NCBI GenBank assembly: GCA_945957305.1
Contig: CAMFLN010000178.1
Coordinates: 1 to 6,557, forward strand
Reading direction: 5' to 3'
DNA: 6,557 nt
DNA from: an uncultured Planctomycetaceae bacterium
GTDB lineage: Bacteria > Planctomycetota > Planctomycetia > Pirellulales > JACPPG01
Shown here: piece after piece, positions 1-5,884 of the stretch
Numbering within the stretch: the stretch's first letter is position 1
Layout: every line of letters begins with the position of its first letter
Translations under genes and position numbers: made by a program
The notes under the pieces: model-generated
Told to the model about the DNA's origin: nothing
Databases searched by the model: none
What the model saw: the letters and a program-made list of their open reading frames with translations, nothing else

Positions 1-18
1 AAACCGGGCAGACGCATC

Positions 19-1176
19 ATGGACGAACGGGTCGTTCAATTTCGTGTCGGTGTGATGGTGCTGGCAAGCTTTATCATTGCCGGCATCCTGGTGGTGTTGT
101 TTGGTTCGCTGCCGAATATCACGACGCCGAAGAAGACCGTCTTTATTGTCTTTCCCCAAGCATTGGGCGTCTCGCGCGAGACGCCGGTTCGCAAATCGGG
201 CGTGTTGGTGGGCCGTGTTTCAGAAGTGGAGCTGACCGATAGCGGCGTGCTCGTCACGGCCGAAATCATCGCCCGCGACAAGGTCTATACCAACGACATG
301 TTTCAAGTGACCAACTCGCTGCTGGGAGGTGATGCGGTCATCCAGGTCATTGGTTCCAATGACAAAATCCCCAAACGCATCGTGGAAAACGATGACCGGC
401 TGGCAGGCATCTCGACCCCCGATCCGCTGCAAGCCTTCGGCAATCTCGAAGGCACCTTGGCCGAAACCGTGAAAAGCGTGTCGGCCACGAGTGATGAGAT
501 CGGGCAGCTCGCGCGGCGCGTTTCCGATCTGCTCGAGAACAACGACGAACAGATCGTCCGGGTGGTCTCCAAGGCCGAAGAGACTCTGGATCGCATCCGT
601 ATGGTGGCGGAAAACACGAACGACATCATGGGCGATCCCGCGACCAAGGAGAAGATGAAGCAGGCCTTGAATGACCTGCCCGACGTGATTCGCGACACGC
701 GCGAAGCAGTGAACAGCTTCAAGACCACGTTGCAAGCGGCGGATCGCAACATGCAGAACCTGGAGGGGCTCACTCGCCCGTTGGGGCAGCGCGGCCCGCA
801 ACTGGTCGAGAATATGGAACAAACGATGCAGAAGCTCGACGTCGTGTTGACCGAGATGGAGCAATTCAGCACGTCGCTCAATGACCCCAATGGCTCGGTC
901 GGCCAGTTGCTGAATAACCCCGAACTTTATCGTCGGGTCACGGCCTCGGTGACCAATATCGAGAACCTGACGCGCCAGCTACAGCCTGTGGTGCGCGATG
1001 CCCGCGAGTTCTCGAACAAGATTGCCCGTCATCCCGAATTGCTCGGTGTGCGCGGTGCCATCAGCCCCAGCACGGGGGCCAAGCAAGGCTTGTTCTCACC
1101 ACCAGCCTCGGTGCAGCAAGACCAGCAGTGGAACGCTCCCGGTCCCGTCTGGACGCCCATGCCGATGACTCATTGA
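19..1176 (+). CDS. MlaD/MCE-family phospholipid-transport substrate-binding protein
   Basis: This 385-aa protein is probably the periplasmic, inner-membrane-anchored substrate-binding part of an Mla-type ABC lipid transporter. MCE proteins form hexameric rings that shuttle phospholipids between membranes. Residues 10-29 form one N-terminal membrane helix (VGVMVLASFIIAGILVVLFG). An MCE/MlaD domain follows at about 38-115, with the typical ETPVRKSGVLVGRVSEV stretch at 54-70. From about 140 to 335 the chain is a long, heptad-like helical region, and 292-305 (GSVGQLLNNPELYR) matches a motif common in long MlaD homologues. The end (about 358-385) is rich in Pro and Gln. E. coli MlaD is much shorter (about 180 aa), so the tail is a long-form feature. 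The ATG at 19 has only a weak purine stretch upstream, but it places the membrane helix correctly. Only 18 bases precede it, so MlaE/MlaF-like partners cannot be seen. The family call is firm; the transported lipid is unknown. Confidence 0.9.
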   Translation: MDERVVQFRVGVMVLASFIIAGILVVLFGSLPNITTPKKTVFIVFPQALGVSRETPVRKSGVLVGRVSEVELTDSGVLVTAEIIARDKVYTNDMFQVTNSLLGGDAVIQVIGSNDKIPKRIVENDDRLAGISTPDPLQAFGNLEGTLAETVKSVSATSDEIGQLARRVSDLLENNDEQIVRVVSKAEETLDRIRMVAENTNDIMGDPATKEKMKQALNDLPDVIRDTREAVNSFKTTLQAADRNMQNLEGLTRPLGQRGPQLVENMEQTMQKLDVVLTEMEQFSTSLNDPNGSVGQLLNNPELYRRVTASVTNIENLTRQLQPVVRDAREFSNKIARHPELLGVRGAISPSTGAKQGLFSPPASVQQDQQWNAPGPVWTPMPMTH

Positions 1177-1964
1177 GCGCGCGGGGCGCGCCACTGCACA
1201 TCAGACGATGTGGACGAAGGAGTGCCTGTTGGAATCGCGCTGGCCTGCGGCGGTACGTTCGCCGCGGGGGGCAGGTAATTCGGCGCTGGGGCCGAAAAGC
1301 CCGGACCGGCAGCGGGCGGCGCCAGGTTCGGCGGAGCACTTGGCCCCGGCAGGGGCGAGCCCGGAGCGATCGGCGGAGCAAAGCCGGGGGGCGGTCCGCT
1401 GGGCGGAACGTTCATTGTCGGTGCCGGAGACACGCCCGGGGGCGGAAGCATTCCCGGCGGAACCTGCTGCGGCGGGGGCACAGCGCCCGCCGGTACAGTG
1501 CCCGCCGGCGGCAAGAGCGGCGGCGGAACATACCGCTGTGCCTGACTCGAAGCACGCAATTCTTCGGCGCGGGCCTGCAATTGGGGGCTGGCCGGAATCT
1601 GCTGCGGAACGAGTTGGAAGTCGAGCGACTGTTCGTCCCGGATGTTGTAGGGGACGAGGTTTTCGCTGACGAAATCGATGCCGAACCATTCGTACCACGG
1701 CGCTTTGATTTTCTTTTCGACCGTCAAGGTTTCATAACCGTCGCGCACCAGGCGAATCTGCCGCTTGCCGTAGTACACGAAATCGGTCGACACGGGAGTC
1801 GTGCCGATCGGATAATTATCGACGTACACGAAAGCGCCCGGCGGATTCGAACGAATCGTCAGTCGGCGCTGCACGCAACCGGCAGCGCACAGTGCCAGCG
1901 CCGCCAGGACCAAGAGGCCGCGGCGCTGCGTGCAGGCTCGTGCAAAGACGTTTGTCGCGATCAC
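1170..1964 (-). CDS. PEGA-domain lipoprotein with proline-rich C-terminal tail
   Basis: This is a probable cell-envelope lipoprotein of 264 aa. I place the start at the GTG at 1964: AGG lies 6 nt upstream, and the start gives a compact signal peptide with basic QRR, then LLVLAALALCAAG and the acylated Cys at residue 30. The frame stays open to a GTG at 2078 (302 aa), but that would give a 67-residue leader with no visible ribosome site. The PEGA domain spans about residues 32-82, with hallmark RLTIRSNPPGAFVYVDNYPIGTTP and RLVRDGYETLTV; PEGA domains are small beta-rich surface modules. A second conserved-looking part (APWYEWFGIDF) runs to about 118. The last roughly 118 residues (from about 147) are one-third proline, with many PPPG, PAG and PAP groups, and look disordered; they may span the envelope. 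The gene overlaps the convergent MlaD gene by 7 bp. Molecular function is unknown. Confidence 0.85.
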   Translation of the reverse strand: MIATNVFARACTQRRGLLVLAALALCAAGCVQRRLTIRSNPPGAFVYVDNYPIGTTPVSTDFVYYGKRQIRLVRDGYETLTVEKKIKAPWYEWFGIDFVSENLVPYNIRDEQSLDFQLVPQQIPASPQLQARAEELRASSQAQRYVPPPLLPPAGTVPAGAVPPPQQVPPGMLPPPGVSPAPTMNVPPSGPPPGFAPPIAPGSPLPGPSAPPNLAPPAAGPGFSAPAPNYLPPAANVPPQASAIPTGTPSSTSSDVQWRAPRAQ

Positions 1965-2449
1965 ATTTGACCTGACAGTGTAAACGGGTCGAAGCTGCGC
2001 CCAGCGGAGAACCGCGCGCCGGCGACTCTCCATCCAGTAACAAGTGGCCTTTTTGCACACCACCGCGGCGTCGTGCACTACACAAGGATTTGCTGTTTGA
2101 CGCCCCGGCCGAATGCCGGCAAATTTCGAATCGAACGAGAAATGAGGGGCGGAGTATAGCGAGAGCCTTTTGTGACATCCAGGTCGATGCGGGGGCCGAG
2201 GCGCGGCGCGGCGTTAATCTGGCGAAATTACGCTCCTCTGTTGATTTCAACCATATTCCGCTTGCTACCGCCATGTTATTTTGGCTGGTGGTCCAGTGAA
2301 GATGTGTACCCTGGGATAACTCGCACAGCGATAGCACCGCTCTGGCGCAGAAGTAGGGCTGCGCAGGGGCTATCGTCTGAACTCGTTATCTGCCACGTTC
2401 GCCCCCCTAGGATTGGTCAACGTCTCCGAGCCCTCTCGTCGGATTGCTG
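1965..2449. other. Divergent intergenic region, PEGA lipoprotein / PP2C gene
   Basis: About 485 bases lie between two divergent starts, so promoters for both genes are expected here. I found no promoter with both hexamers well matched. Visible pieces are a small hairpin CCGGC-cgaat-GCCGG at 2105-2119, an inverted 5-mer pair GTTGA-tt-TCAAC at 2240-2251, and a locally AT-richer stretch at about 2222-2285, which is where a promoter or operator would be likely. Short open frames in this region lack ribosome sites and recognisable protein features, so I call no gene. The extension of the PEGA reading frame up to 2078 falls here and is treated as non-coding. Confidence 0.5.
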
Positions 2450-3757
2450 ATGTCTGCTTCCGCACCCGATTGGCGCAATCGCATCGACTACGCCGCCGCG
2501 AGCGACGTGGGTTTGCGCCGCGCCAACAACCAAGATTCGCACGTCGAAGACGTGACGGCAGAAGGGGCCGACTGGCTGCGCCGCGGCTACTTCTTCATGG
2601 TGGCCGACGGGATGGGCGCTCATGCGGCGGGCGAGTTGGCCAGCAAGATGGCGACTGACTTCGTGTCGCTCACCTACTTCAAGGCGCCTGACGAGTCGCC
2701 GGTCGACGCGATTCAAAAGGCATTTCACGAAGCCAACGAGCGCGTCTTTACTCGGGGGCAGAGCAATCCCGACTTCCGCGGCATGGGAACAACCAGCAGC
2801 GCGCTGTTGCTACTGCCCGAAGGAGCGGTCGTGGCGCACGTGGGCGATAGCCGCGTGTACCGTTTGCGTGGCCAGCAGCTCGATCAACTGTCGTTCGACC
2901 ACAGTCTGGTGTGGGAGATGCAGGCGACCGGGAAAATGCGCGACACGGAAATTCACTTGAATGTGCCGAAGAATATCATCACCCGCTCGCTGGGCCCTTA
3001 CCCACAGGTGCAGGTCGATCTCGAAGGTCCGTTTCCGATCGAGCCTGGCGATACGTTCTTGCTGTGCAGCGATGGACTTTCCGGCCAGGTCGAAGACGAT
3101 GAGATGGGCTGCATCATGGCGGCGCTGCCGCCGTCCCAAGCCATCCAGGCCCTGGTCGATCTGGCGAATCTGCGCGGAGGGCCCGACAATATCACCGTCA
3201 TCGTCGTGCGCGTGTTGCGTCCCTTGTTCACGGCCGACGATGACGAAGAGCTTGGCACGGCGCGGGCACGCACCACCGCCGGCCCCGATCGAGTGCACAC
3301 ATTCTCTTGGATTACGCTGGGCGTGCTAATCCTGGCCACGCTGTTTATGCTGTTTCTGGAAAAACTGCTGGTCGCCGCAACGACGGGTGCCGCGGCGCTA
3401 TTGGCGGCAATTTTCATCTTAGTGCAGTATTTTTCCCTCGGCGCCGAGCGCCGCCTGGACCCCGTGCAGCTGGGCAAAGGCCCCCACCGCTCGACCAATT
3501 GCACAGCCAATGCCAGCATCGCCGAACGGTTGGCGAAAGTTGTCAAGCAGCTGAGCGATGCCGCGGTCGAAGAAGGCTGGCACATCGATTGGGAACGTTT
3601 CAACGCCTATGCGCTGCAAGCCGCGTCTGCCGCGCAGCGCAACGACTTTCTCACCAGCGTGCGCGAAAACTGCCATGCCATCACGACTATGATGGACGAA
3701 CTGCGCCATCAGAATCGCAACGCCGACACGCGCGAGCTCCCCCCCAGCGGCAAATGA
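2450..3757 (+). CDS. Membrane-anchored PP2C-family Ser/Thr protein phosphatase
   Basis: This 435-aa metal-dependent (PPM/PP2C) phosphatase would remove phosphate from Ser/Thr residues, probably countering Hanks-type kinases. The catalytic domain spans about residues 11-256. It shows SDVGLRRANNQDS with D29, VADGMGAH with D53, GMGTTSSALLL (111-121), VAHVGDSRVYRLR (128-140), LLCSDGLSG with D208, and RGGPDNITVIVVRV with D246. These aspartates match the family's metal ligands. The DGMGGH motif reads DGMGAH here. After an acidic linker, two hydrophobic segments (about 283-303 and 306-328), separated by only two or three residues, form a membrane hairpin that should put both ends in the cytoplasm. 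Residues 330-435 form an unrecognised, mostly helical domain. The start is the ATG at 2450, with GGA 6 nt upstream; an in-frame TTG at 2444 would add only two residues. No kinase gene is adjacent. The gene converges on the propeller gene with a 10-bp gap. Confidence 0.92.
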   Translation: MSASAPDWRNRIDYAAASDVGLRRANNQDSHVEDVTAEGADWLRRGYFFMVADGMGAHAAGELASKMATDFVSLTYFKAPDESPVDAIQKAFHEANERVFTRGQSNPDFRGMGTTSSALLLLPEGAVVAHVGDSRVYRLRGQQLDQLSFDHSLVWEMQATGKMRDTEIHLNVPKNIITRSLGPYPQVQVDLEGPFPIEPGDTFLLCSDGLSGQVEDDEMGCIMAALPPSQAIQALVDLANLRGGPDNITVIVVRVLRPLFTADDDEELGTARARTTAGPDRVHTFSWITLGVLILATLFMLFLEKLLVAATTGAAALLAAIFILVQYFSLGAERRLDPVQLGKGPHRSTNCTANASIAERLAKVVKQLSDAAVEEGWHIDWERFNAYALQAASAAQRNDFLTSVRENCHAITTMMDELRHQNRNADTRELPPSGK

Positions 3758-3765
3758 TGTCGCTC

Positions 3766-3789
3766 ACTCACTCGCCCGGGGGAATGAGT
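3766..3789. other. Imperfect 24-nt dyad at convergent gene ends
   Basis: Bases 3766-3789 form a near-palindrome with two mismatched pairs: ACTCA pairs with TGAGT at the outside, and CCC with GGG near the middle. It lies 8 bases after the PP2C stop codon and covers the stop of the convergent propeller gene. It could weakly end transcription from the left, but no T-run follows on either strand, so a terminator role is only a possibility. Confidence 0.25.
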
Positions 3790-5189
3790 TCCAGGCAGAC
3801 CAGACGGTCGTGTCCGCGCACGTAGAGCAAGCCGTGCGATAAGATCGGCGCGGCCCAGGCCGGCGGGTTCAACAACTTACGCGGTCCCAGGCCCGCGGCC
3901 TGCGGACCTTCGGGCGGGGCCTCGAGCGCCGCGATGGCCACCGGCGCGAATCGTTCCGGATTCACCTGCACCAGCAAGAGATCGCCCCCTTCGGTTAGCA
4001 AAACGAAATGTCCCTCGACGTAGAGCAGGCTCGAACGGCTCAGCCCCGGCTGACTCCACATGACCTTGCCGCTCGCCAGCTCGACGCAGCGTAGCTCGGC
4101 ATCGGCCGAATGCCGGCCGCTGGAGCCGTAGACATAGCCGTCCACCTCGATGGGCGTGTTCCAGTGCGTCTGCAGGCGTTTGTCACGCCGGCGATCCTTG
4201 TCGCTCCAGACCACGTCAAACGCCCCTGCGCGCACACGCAGCAGCGCGCTTCCCGGTCCGTAGGTTTCTGAAATGAGAACCAGGTCCTCTTTCACAACGG
4301 GGTTGCTGGCGTTGACACTTTCGAGAATGGGGGCGCGCCAGGGAAAGTGAAAGTCTTCCTTGCCGCTGACGGGATCAAAGGCCAACAGTCCGCCGCGGGC
4401 GAACATCAGACACCAGGGCCGCCCGGCAATCGTGGCGATCTTCGGTCCCGCGTAACTGGCCAGCTCGTCGCTGAGCTGGTATTTGACATCACCGGTTTTC
4501 TTGTCGAAGGCAACCACTCCGCTGCCATTGCCCCGCACACGGTCGAGTTGCCCGGGGGGCGTGTTGCGCGTCTCGTCACTGGCGCCGCCGACCTGGCAGA
4601 TCAGCAGGTCCTGGAAGACGACTGGTGTGCTGCCGACACCGAAGAAATTCTGCACAACGCCGAACTTCTTCTGAGTGTCGACTTTCCACAGGACTTTGCC
4701 CTCAAGGACGCTCAGACAGTGCAGCATTCCTTCGGCGCCGAAGATGTACACGCGATCGTCGTCGATCACCGGTGACGTGCGCGGACCATTGTCATAGCCG
4801 TACAGGTCTTCGTAGTCGGTGGGGTATTCAAATTTCCACAGCGGTTCGCCCGTTTCACTTTTCAGGCACTCGAGCCGAGCTTGATCGCCAAACCGCGCGA
4901 ACTGAAATAGCCGCCCACGGCTGATCGAGGGCATGCCGTAGCCGGTGCCGACACGCTGTTGCCAAACGATCTTTGGCCCCGCCGGCGGCCACTGTCGCAG
5001 GATGCCGCGTTCGCTCGACTTACTGTCCCCCGTCGGACCCAGGAAGGCGGGCCAGTCCTCGCCCGATTTTCGCGTGCGCAGGTCGGGAATGCGTGTACCT
5101 TGCGGGGCGTCGTTCTCTGCTCCCCACATCCGCGCCGCGCTGGCCAGAAACGCGACGATTAGCAACAACGAACACAGTCGGGACGGCAT
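3768..5189 (-). CDS. Secreted PQQ-like beta-propeller repeat protein
   Basis: This 473-aa exported protein belongs to the broad PQQ-like/BamB-like beta-propeller superfamily. An N-terminal signal peptide (basic MPSR, then LCSLLLIVAFLASA, with possible cleavage near residues 18-24) sends it across the membrane. Next comes EDWPAFLGPTGD (44-55), an opening often seen in planctomycete secreted propellers. Blade-type motifs recur: ETGEPLWKFEY (112-122), LEGKVLWKVD (162-171), KTGDVKYQLS (231-240), VSGKEDFHFPW (274-284) and ASGKVMWSQPG (372-382). These fit the 'G.. .W' pattern of the repeat. I see no quinoprotein dehydrogenase catalytic signature, so cofactor binding should not be assumed; a scaffold or binding role is equally possible. 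The ATG at 5189 is well supported: AGGAG at 5201-5197 lies 7 nt upstream. Its start overlaps the palindrome CATG, and it is divergent from arfB. Substrate and partners are unknown. Confidence 0.9.
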   Translation of the reverse strand: MPSRLCSLLLIVAFLASAARMWGAENDAPQGTRIPDLRTRKSGEDWPAFLGPTGDSKSSERGILRQWPPAGPKIVWQQRVGTGYGMPSISRGRLFQFARFGDQARLECLKSETGEPLWKFEYPTDYEDLYGYDNGPRTSPVIDDDRVYIFGAEGMLHCLSVLEGKVLWKVDTQKKFGVVQNFFGVGSTPVVFQDLLICQVGGASDETRNTPPGQLDRVRGNGSGVVAFDKKTGDVKYQLSDELASYAGPKIATIAGRPWCLMFARGGLLAFDPVSGKEDFHFPWRAPILESVNASNPVVKEDLVLISETYGPGSALLRVRAGAFDVVWSDKDRRRDKRLQTHWNTPIEVDGYVYGSSGRHSADAELRCVELASGKVMWSQPGLSRSSLLYVEGHFVLLTEGGDLLLVQVNPERFAPVAIAALEAPPEGPQAAGLGPRKLLNPPAWAAPILSHGLLYVRGHDRLVCLELIPPGE

Positions 5190-5196
5190 GAATCAG

Positions 5197-5201
5197 CTCC
5201 T
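5197..5201 (-). promoter_or_regulatory. Strong Shine-Dalgarno for the beta-propeller gene
   Basis: Read on the minus strand, these bases are AGGAG, 7 nt before the ATG at 5189. This is the clearest ribosome site in the window. It fixes the propeller gene start and implies that its promoter lies further right, within about 5205-5271. Confidence 0.75.
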
Positions 5202-5213
5202 AGAAGATTCGCA

Positions 5214-5232
5214 GGACTATACTATACAGACT
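5214..5232. promoter_or_regulatory. AT-rich candidate -10 region between divergent genes
   Basis: The stretch GACTATACTATACAG around 5216-5230 is an AT-rich island in a GC-rich setting. It offers -10-like hexamers both ways: TATACT at 5218-5223 (+) and TATAGT at 5226-5221 (-). It lies between the propeller start at 5189 and the preferred arfB start at 5272, so it could serve both genes. Neither direction has a good -35 at normal spacing, so this is a placement guess. Confidence 0.35.
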
Positions 5233-5271
5233 CGTTCATGGCCTGCCCCTGAAGTGCCGTTGGATCCGTCG

Positions 5272-5694
5272 ATGCTGGTCGTCAATTCACGTCTGAGCGT
5301 TCCCTTGAGTGAATTCGAGTTTTCGTACGCGCGCAGCTCCGGTCCCGGTGGGCAGAACGTCAACAAGGTGAACTCCAAAGCGCTGCTGCGTTGGAACGTC
5401 CGCCGCAGCACGGCCCTTCCGGCTGATGTGCACGAACGCTTCCTAAAGCGTTATGCCAATCGTCTGACCACCGACGGAGATCTGCTGGTCACCAGCCAGC
5501 GCTATCGCGATCAGGCGCGCAATGTCGACGATTGTCTGGAGAATGTGCGCGTCATGATCGCCGAGGTTGCCGTGCGTCCGACGATTCGCAAACGCACGCG
5601 GCCAACACGAGCGTCCGGCGAACGACGCTTGGAACAGAAGCGCGAGAGCGCGCAAAAGAAGCAATTGCGACAGCGCCCGGCGCGAGACGACTAG
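5272..5694 (+). CDS. arfB: ArfB (YaeJ) alternative ribosome-rescue peptidyl-tRNA hydrolase
   Basis: This 140-aa class I release-factor-like protein frees ribosomes stalled on mRNAs lacking a stop codon: its tail enters the empty mRNA channel while the GGQ loop hydrolyses peptidyl-tRNA. GGQ sits at residues 26-28 within SSGPGGQNVNKVNSK, the same positions as in E. coli ArfB, and the length also matches (140 aa). The basic tail, RKRTRPTRASGERRLEQKR (about 106-124), is the family's mRNA-channel-binding element. There is no codon-recognition domain, as expected for ArfB rather than RF1/RF2. I chose the ATG at 5272 (GGA 7 nt upstream) because homology begins there. An in-frame ATG at 5188 would add 28 residues not expected in the family, would run through the AT-rich candidate promoter, and would overlap the divergent propeller start codon. 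The gene ends with tandem TAG TAG, of which the first is the stop; these lie in the direct repeat flanking the downstream element. Confidence 0.92.
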   Translation: MLVVNSRLSVPLSEFEFSYARSSGPGGQNVNKVNSKALLRWNVRRSTALPADVHERFLKRYANRLTTDGDLLVTSQRYRDQARNVDDCLENVRVMIAEVAVRPTIRKRTRPTRASGERRLEQKRESAQKKQLRQRPARDD

Positions 5695-5700
5695 TAGGTG
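5690..5700 (+). repeat. Left copy of 11-bp direct repeat ACTAGTAGGTG
   Basis: This copy covers the last base pairs of arfB, including its TAG stop and the following in-frame TAG. An identical copy lies at 5823-5833, just past the hairpin element. The pair looks like a target-site duplication made when the element inserted. The left copy shares its final TG with the start of the element's terminal inverted repeat, so the duplicated length is 9 to 11 bp depending on the boundary. Confidence 0.7.
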
Positions 5701-5723
5701 GTTTCGAAACTGATTTTGGGTGC

Positions 5724-5746
5724 CACGGCTGGCTGGTCCAGCCGTG
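5724..5746 (+). repeat. Hairpin 1 of the element (9-bp stem, 5-nt loop)
   Basis: CACGGCTGG pairs perfectly with CCAGCCGTG around the loop CTGGT. It begins 30 bases after the arfB stop and has no T-run after it on the plus strand, so it is not a good intrinsic terminator for arfB, though it could protect the 3' end of the transcript. It is the partner copy of the hairpin at 5762-5784. Confidence 0.8.
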
Positions 5747-5757
5747 CCTGTGTCGGC

Positions 5758-5784
5758 AAAACACTGCTAGACGAGCTAGCAGTG
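5758..5784 (-). terminator. Hairpin 2 of the element, possible terminator of the sigma gene
   Basis: On the minus strand, CACTGCTAG pairs perfectly with CTAGCAGTG around the loop CTCGT (5784-5762), and TTTT (5761-5758) follows directly. A 9-bp stem plus a short T-run is the layout of an intrinsic terminator, correctly oriented for the sigma gene whose stop is about 100 bases upstream. The stem is only moderately GC-rich and the T-run is short, so strength is uncertain. If it works, the mobile element supplies a terminator to its neighbour. Confidence 0.45.
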
Positions 5785-5822
5785 GCACCCCGTCCGTATC
5801 AACGAGGGGTTTTGAAACCAGC

Positions 5823-5833
5823 ACTAGTAGGTG
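5823..5833 (+). repeat. Right copy of 11-bp direct repeat ACTAGTAGGTG
   Basis: Identical to 5690-5700, it lies two bases beyond the right terminal inverted repeat of the element. Together the pair brackets the element, as expected for a target-site duplication. Confidence 0.7.
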
Positions 5834-5864
5834 CGCCGTGTCATGAAGTCGGCGCTTTCCTACT

Positions 5865-5880
5865 CGACCGCATGCGGTCG
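5865..5880. repeat. Perfect 16-bp palindrome downstream of sigma gene
   Basis: CGACCGCATGCGGTCG is a perfect palindrome starting 5 bases past the sigma gene stop on the minus strand. As RNA it would form a 6-bp stem with a CATG loop; as DNA it could bind a dimeric protein. No T-run follows on either strand, so an intrinsic terminator is not supported. Confidence 0.5.
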
Positions 5881-5884
5881 GCAA

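Larger units (their letters stand above)
5699..5820. mobile_element. Non-coding REPIN/MITE-like double-hairpin element
   Basis: This roughly 122-bp element has no coding capacity. Its ends are imperfect terminal inverted repeats: TGGTTTCGAAAC at 5699-5710 and the complement of TGGTTTCAAAAC at 5809-5820 (11 of 12 match). Inside is a perfect 9-bp inverted repeat, GGGTGCCAC (5718-5726) and GTGGCACCC (5782-5790). The core holds two hairpins in opposite orientation, at 5724-5746 and 5762-5784, each with a 9-bp stem and 5-nt loop, separated by 15 nt. Aligned head to head, the two halves are close copies whose stem differences are compensatory. Paired inverted hairpins recall REPINs moved by RAYT transposases; terminal repeats plus a flanking direct repeat recall a MITE. 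No transposase is in the window. The structure is certain; mobility is inferred. Confidence 0.7.

Noticed and set aside
1177..1191. GCGCGC-ggg-GCGCGC hairpin just after the MlaD stop as a terminator
   Set aside because: The stem is perfect, but no T-run follows and it lies inside the PEGA coding region; such GC runs are common at this base composition.
1128..1970. Long plus-strand open frames (280 aa and 153 aa) across the PEGA gene region
   Set aside because: They are Arg- and Ser-rich mirror frames of the GC-rich, proline-coding minus strand and have no domain, ribosome site or signal peptide.
2090..2450. Small genes in the divergent intergenic region (69 and 92 aa frames)
   Set aside because: No ribosome site, no family features and no neighbouring support; their residue content looks random.
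4945..5187. An arfB extension starting as far left as 4945
   Set aside because: That part is antisense to the clear signal peptide and N-terminus of the propeller protein, and ArfB homology starts only at 5272.
3768..5189. PQQ-dependent dehydrogenase
   Set aside because: Only generic propeller-blade motifs are visible; I saw no dehydrogenase catalytic or metal/PQQ-binding signature, and the length is short for that enzyme class.
5699..5833. CRISPR repeat-spacer unit
   Set aside because: There are only two inverted hairpins and one pair of direct repeats, with no regular array and no cas gene.
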